Source of the DNA: Paracoccus limosus
GTDB taxonomy: Bacteria > Pseudomonadota > Alphaproteobacteria > Rhodobacterales > Rhodobacteraceae
Assembly (NCBI RefSeq): GCF_009711185.1
Contig: NZ_WMIF01000005.1
Span: 62,001-126,000, forward strand
Length of the DNA: 64,000 nt
Direction of reading: 5' to 3'
In this document: positions 61,179 through 64,000 of the stretch, in pieces
Layout of the letters: every line of letters begins with the position of its first letter
How positions within the stretch are numbered: the stretch's first letter is position 1
Notes under the pieces: generated by a model
Seen by the model: the letters and a program-made list of their open reading frames with translations, nothing else
The model's database searches: none
Told to the model about the DNA's origin: nothing
Made by a program: the position numbers and the translations under genes

Positions 61179-63467
61179 TTACTCGGCGACGCAATCGGCG
61201 TAGAAATGGATCCGCCCGTCCGGCCCGACCTCTTGCACCAGACCGTGGATATCGGTTTCGAAACCGGGGCACTCCTGCGCGAATTCGCGGTTGAATTTCA
61301 GGTATTGCACGATCTTTTCGTTAAAGACCTCGCCCGGGATCAGCAGCGGGATGCCCGGCGGATAGGGCGTGACCAGACTGGTGGTGATGCGCCCCACCAG
61401 ATCGTCGATCGGCACGCGCTGGGTGGTGCGCTGCGCGATATGGGCGAAGGCGTCGGTGGGCTTCATCGCCGGGGTCAGGTCGCTGAGATACATCTCGGTC
61501 GAGAGCACGGCGACATCGTATTTGGCATAAAGCGCATGGACGTGATCGCACAGGTCGCGCAGGCCCATCTGCTTGTAGCGCGGCTGTTTCTGGCAGAATT
61601 CCGGCATGACGCGCCACAGCGGCTGGTTGCGGCCGAAATCGTCCTTGAACTGTTGCAGCGCGGTCAGCAGCGTGTTCCAGCGGCCCTTGGTGATGCCGAT
61701 GGTGAACATCACGAAGAAGCTGTAAAGCCCGGTCTTTTCGACCACGACGCCATGTTCGGCCAGATATTTGGTGACGATGCTGGCCGGGATGCCCCATTCC
61801 TCGAAGCGGCCATCAAGGTTCAGGCCGGGGGTGATGATCGTGGCCTTGATCGGGTCGAGCATGTTGAAGCCCGGCGCCATGTCGCCAAAGCCATGCCAGC
61901 TGTCCTCGCCATCGCGCTGCACGCCCTCGGCGTCGGTGCGGCGCAGCACCCAGTCCTTGGTGCGGCCGATGCCCTCTTCTTCCAGCTCTTCGGGGCCCCA
62001 GACCTGGAACCACCAGTCGTCATCGCCGAATTCGGCATCGACCTTGCGCATGGCGCGGCGGAAATCCAGCGCCTCAAGGATGGATTCCTCGACCAGTGCG
62101 GTGCCGCCCGGCGGCTCCATCATCGCCGCCGCCACATCGCAGCTGGCGATGATCGAATATTGCGGACTGGTCGAGGTGTGCATCAGATAGGCTTCGTTGA
62201 AGAGATGCCGGTCCAGATGCGTGGACTGGCTGTCCTGCACCAGAACGTGGCTGGCCTGACTGATGCCGGCCAGCAGCTTGTGGATCGATTGCGACGCATA
62301 GACCATCGATTCCTTGGTCCGCCCGCGCTTGCGGCCCATGGCGTGATAGCTGCCATAGAAGGGGTGGAAGGCGGCGTGCGGCAGCCATGCCTCGTCGAAA
62401 TGCAGGTTCTCGACATAGCCGTCCAGCAGGCCCTTGATGACCTCGGTGTTGTAAAGCACGCCGTCATAGGTCGATTGCGTCAGCGTCATGATGCGCGGCT
62501 TGACGGAGTCGGCATCGACCCCCTGCAACAGCGGGTTGGCGCGGATCTTGTCCTTGATCGTCTCGGGCTCGAACTCGCTATAGGGGATCGGGCCGATGAT
62601 GCCGAAATGGTTGCGCGTCGGTTTCAGGAACACCGGGATCGCGCCGGTCATGATGATCGAATGCAGGATCGACTTGTGGCAGTTGCGGTCGACGACCACG
62701 ACATCGCCCGGCGCCACCGTGTGGTGCCAGACCATCTTGTTGCTGGTCGAGGTGCCATTGGTGACAAAGAAACAGTGATCGGCGTTGAAGATCCGCGCCG
62801 CATTGCGTTCGGATTCGCCGATGGCGCCGTTGTGGTCCAGAAGCTGGCCCAGTTCCTCGACCGCGTTGCAGACATCGGCGCGCAGCATGTTTTCACCATA
62901 GAACTGGTGATACATCTGGCCGATGGGCGACTTCAGAAAGGCCACGCCGCCGGAATGGCCGGGGCAGTGCCACGAATAGGACCCATCCTCGGCGTAATCC
63001 AGCAGCGCCTTGAAGAAGGGCGGCTGGATGCCTTCCAGATAGCTCTTGGCCTCGCGGATGATGTGGCGGGCGACGAATTCCGGCGTATCCTCGAAGGCGT
63101 GGATAAAGCCGTGCAGTTCGCGCAGGATGTCATTGGGCAGGTGGCGCGAGGTCTTGGTCTCGCCATAGACATAGATCGGCACATCGGCGTTCTTCCAGCG
63201 CACTTCCTCGATGAAGTTGCGCAGGTTGACGATCACCGGGTCCAGTTCCGGGCCGGGGCTGAATTCCTCGTCGTCGATAGAGAGCACAAAGGCCGAGGCG
63301 CGCGACTGCTGCTGCGCGAATTGCGACAGATCGCCATAGCTGGTGACGCCCAGCACCTCGAAGCCCTCATCCTCGATGGCCGTGGCCAACGCCCGGATGC
63401 CAAGCCCGGACGAGTTCTCGGACCGGAAGTCTTCGTCGATGATCACGATGGGAAAGCGGAATTTCAT
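61179..63467 (-). CDS. Biodegradative Arg/Lys/Orn decarboxylase
   Basis: A 762-residue PLP decarboxylase of the large acid-inducible type (AdiA/CadA/SpeF fold). The N-terminal flavodoxin-like wing domain (residues 1 to about 130) precedes the PLP domain. The PLP-binding Lys is 397 in ASQSIHKLLAG; HFDEAWLPHAAFH holds the Asp contacting PLP nitrogen, and WHCPGHSGGVAF is the conserved entry motif. The C-terminal domain has TPYPPGIPLLIPGE. It is longer than CadA (715) and close to AdiA (756), so arginine is the best guess, but lysine and ornithine are possible. ATG 63467 is preferred because its AGG is 6 nt away; ATG 63473 is an alternative. No antiporter gene is adjacent. Confidence 0.88.
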   Translation of the reverse strand: MKFRFPIVIIDEDFRSENSSGLGIRALATAIEDEGFEVLGVTSYGDLSQFAQQQSRASAFVLSIDDEEFSPGPELDPVIVNLRNFIEEVRWKNADVPIYVYGETKTSRHLPNDILRELHGFIHAFEDTPEFVARHIIREAKSYLEGIQPPFFKALLDYAEDGSYSWHCPGHSGGVAFLKSPIGQMYHQFYGENMLRADVCNAVEELGQLLDHNGAIGESERNAARIFNADHCFFVTNGTSTSNKMVWHHTVAPGDVVVVDRNCHKSILHSIIMTGAIPVFLKPTRNHFGIIGPIPYSEFEPETIKDKIRANPLLQGVDADSVKPRIMTLTQSTYDGVLYNTEVIKGLLDGYVENLHFDEAWLPHAAFHPFYGSYHAMGRKRGRTKESMVYASQSIHKLLAGISQASHVLVQDSQSTHLDRHLFNEAYLMHTSTSPQYSIIASCDVAAAMMEPPGGTALVEESILEALDFRRAMRKVDAEFGDDDWWFQVWGPEELEEEGIGRTKDWVLRRTDAEGVQRDGEDSWHGFGDMAPGFNMLDPIKATIITPGLNLDGRFEEWGIPASIVTKYLAEHGVVVEKTGLYSFFVMFTIGITKGRWNTLLTALQQFKDDFGRNQPLWRVMPEFCQKQPRYKQMGLRDLCDHVHALYAKYDVAVLSTEMYLSDLTPAMKPTDAFAHIAQRTTQRVPIDDLVGRITTSLVTPYPPGIPLLIPGEVFNEKIVQYLKFNREFAQECPGFETDIHGLVQEVGPDGRIHFYADCVAE

Positions 63468-63646
63468 GGGCATCCTCGCAGGGTGCAAACAGCGGGCGGC
63501 AGGGCAGACCGTGCCGGACGAGACGAACCCCCTGCCCGCTTGCGCCGGTCAAGGATCGGATGCTTTCTTTCCGCTGATCCGCGCAAGGTCAAGGGCCGCC
63601 ATGCCGCGGAACGCCGCTTGGGCGCGATTGTGACCCAAGGGCGCGG

Positions 63647-64000
63647 TCAGGGTGCCAGAGGTGTCACACGATCGTCAAGTTGCAGTTGCAAAAACGTCAG
63701 ATCCAGCCATTGCCCGAACTTGGCGCCGACCTCGCGCATCTCGCCCACGCGAGCGAATCCCAGCGACTCGTGCAGCCGGATCGAGCCGGTGTTGCCCGCC
63801 TCGATGGCCGCGACCATGACATGCCTGCCCTGATCGCGCGCCCGGCCGATCAGCGCCTGCATCAGGGCCCGCCCGATGCCCGCGCCGCGCCGCGCCTGAT
63901 CGACATAGACCGAATGTTCGACCGTATGGCGATAGCCGTCAAAGGCGCGCCATGCCCCGAACGTGGCATAGCCCAGCACGCCATCCTGATCATCGACCGC
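63647..64000 (-). CDS. GNAT acetyltransferase, N-terminus beyond the window edge
   Basis: The C-terminal 117 residues of a Gcn5-related N-acetyltransferase. The acetyl-CoA motif A is visible as VDQARRGAGIGRALMQALI (core RGAGIGRALM), and the C-terminal half shows AAIEAGNTGSIRLHESLGF, typical of the phosphinothricin/methionine-sulfoximine acetyltransferase (Pat) group. The start lies to the right of the window. The substrate cannot be assigned. Confidence 0.85.
   Translation of the reverse strand, partial: AVDDQDGVLGYATFGAWRAFDGYRHTVEHSVYVDQARRGAGIGRALMQALIGRARDQGRHVMVAAIEAGNTGSIRLHESLGFARVGEMREVGAKFGQWLDLTFLQLQLDDRVTPLAP

Noticed and set aside
61206-63833. 875-codon plus-strand open frame opposite the decarboxylase
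   Set aside because: No recognisable fold and a His/Asp/Arg-rich composition; the decarboxylase has all PLP residues.

Overview
The window looks like chromosome of a high-G+C alphaproteobacterium of the Rhodobacteraceae, most like Paracoccus. The evidence is the bias to G/C in third codon positions, a CIRCE-controlled groESL pair, the ispDF fusion, a CTGC-N3-GCAG (PhaR-type) site, and dense operons with 1-4 nt overlaps (ATGA, GTGA, TGATG). I saw no rRNA, tRNA, insertion sequence, prophage or CRISPR array. Species cannot be fixed from the sequence alone.

Layout. 1-5089: aromatic catabolism (protocatechuate/4-hydroxybenzoate): edge-truncated pcaD, divergent pcaQ, an aromatic-acid MFS transporter, pobR and pobA. 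5091-7076: DEAD-box RNA helicase. 7385-12647: a YtfQRT/YjfF-type furanose ABC importer with its GntR regulator. 12630-15467: panBC and an arginase. 15601-18604: an MHS-family symporter with an apparent N-terminal frameshift, and a MATE exporter. 18680-20760: an Hsp70-like ATPase, and tenA behind a TPP riboswitch. 20885-29031: an AI-2E-family membrane protein, then three genes for an uncharacterised system (transglutaminase-DUF2126, circularly permuted ATP-grasp fused to alpha-E, and a second transglutaminase). 29110-35398: phosphate transporter, hflKC, gor, rpiA. 35574-37698: ispDF, pgpA, pncC. 37689-46142: a long minus-strand stretch (ltaE, ycgN-like, ribF, PhaJ-like hydratase, HAD phosphatase, Mn-pyrophosphatase, DUF1345, NTF2-like, TraB/GumN, glycosyltransferase). 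46143-48106: groESL. 48233-49096: an isolated A+T-rich DUF2971 gene. 49682-57748: a complete-looking L-fucose operon with an IclR regulator. 57999-64000: opgG, an MFS exporter, a biodegradative Arg/Lys-type decarboxylase and an edge-truncated GNAT acetyltransferase.

How the genes work together. The left end makes protocatechuate from 4-hydroxybenzoate (PobA) and feeds the beta-ketoadipate pathway (PcaD), with uptake and two local regulators. The fucose operon encodes an importer (binding protein, permease, double ATPase) plus L-fucose dehydrogenase, fuconolactonase, fuconate dehydratase and a 2-keto-3-deoxy-fuconate dehydrogenase, which is the non-phosphorylating route. Its final hydrolase is not in the window. 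The SDR/IclR intergenic region carries a perfect 17-bp palindrome lying exactly between a -35 and a -10 element.

The least understood unit is the three-gene ATP-grasp/alpha-E/transglutaminase cluster at 22290-29031. Other points for a second look are the A+T-rich DUF2971 gene next to groEL, the PhaR-type box before the PhaJ-like gene, a cysteine-less TenA under TPP control, the 21-bp-spaced direct repeats before pobA, and the broken start of the MHS transporter.
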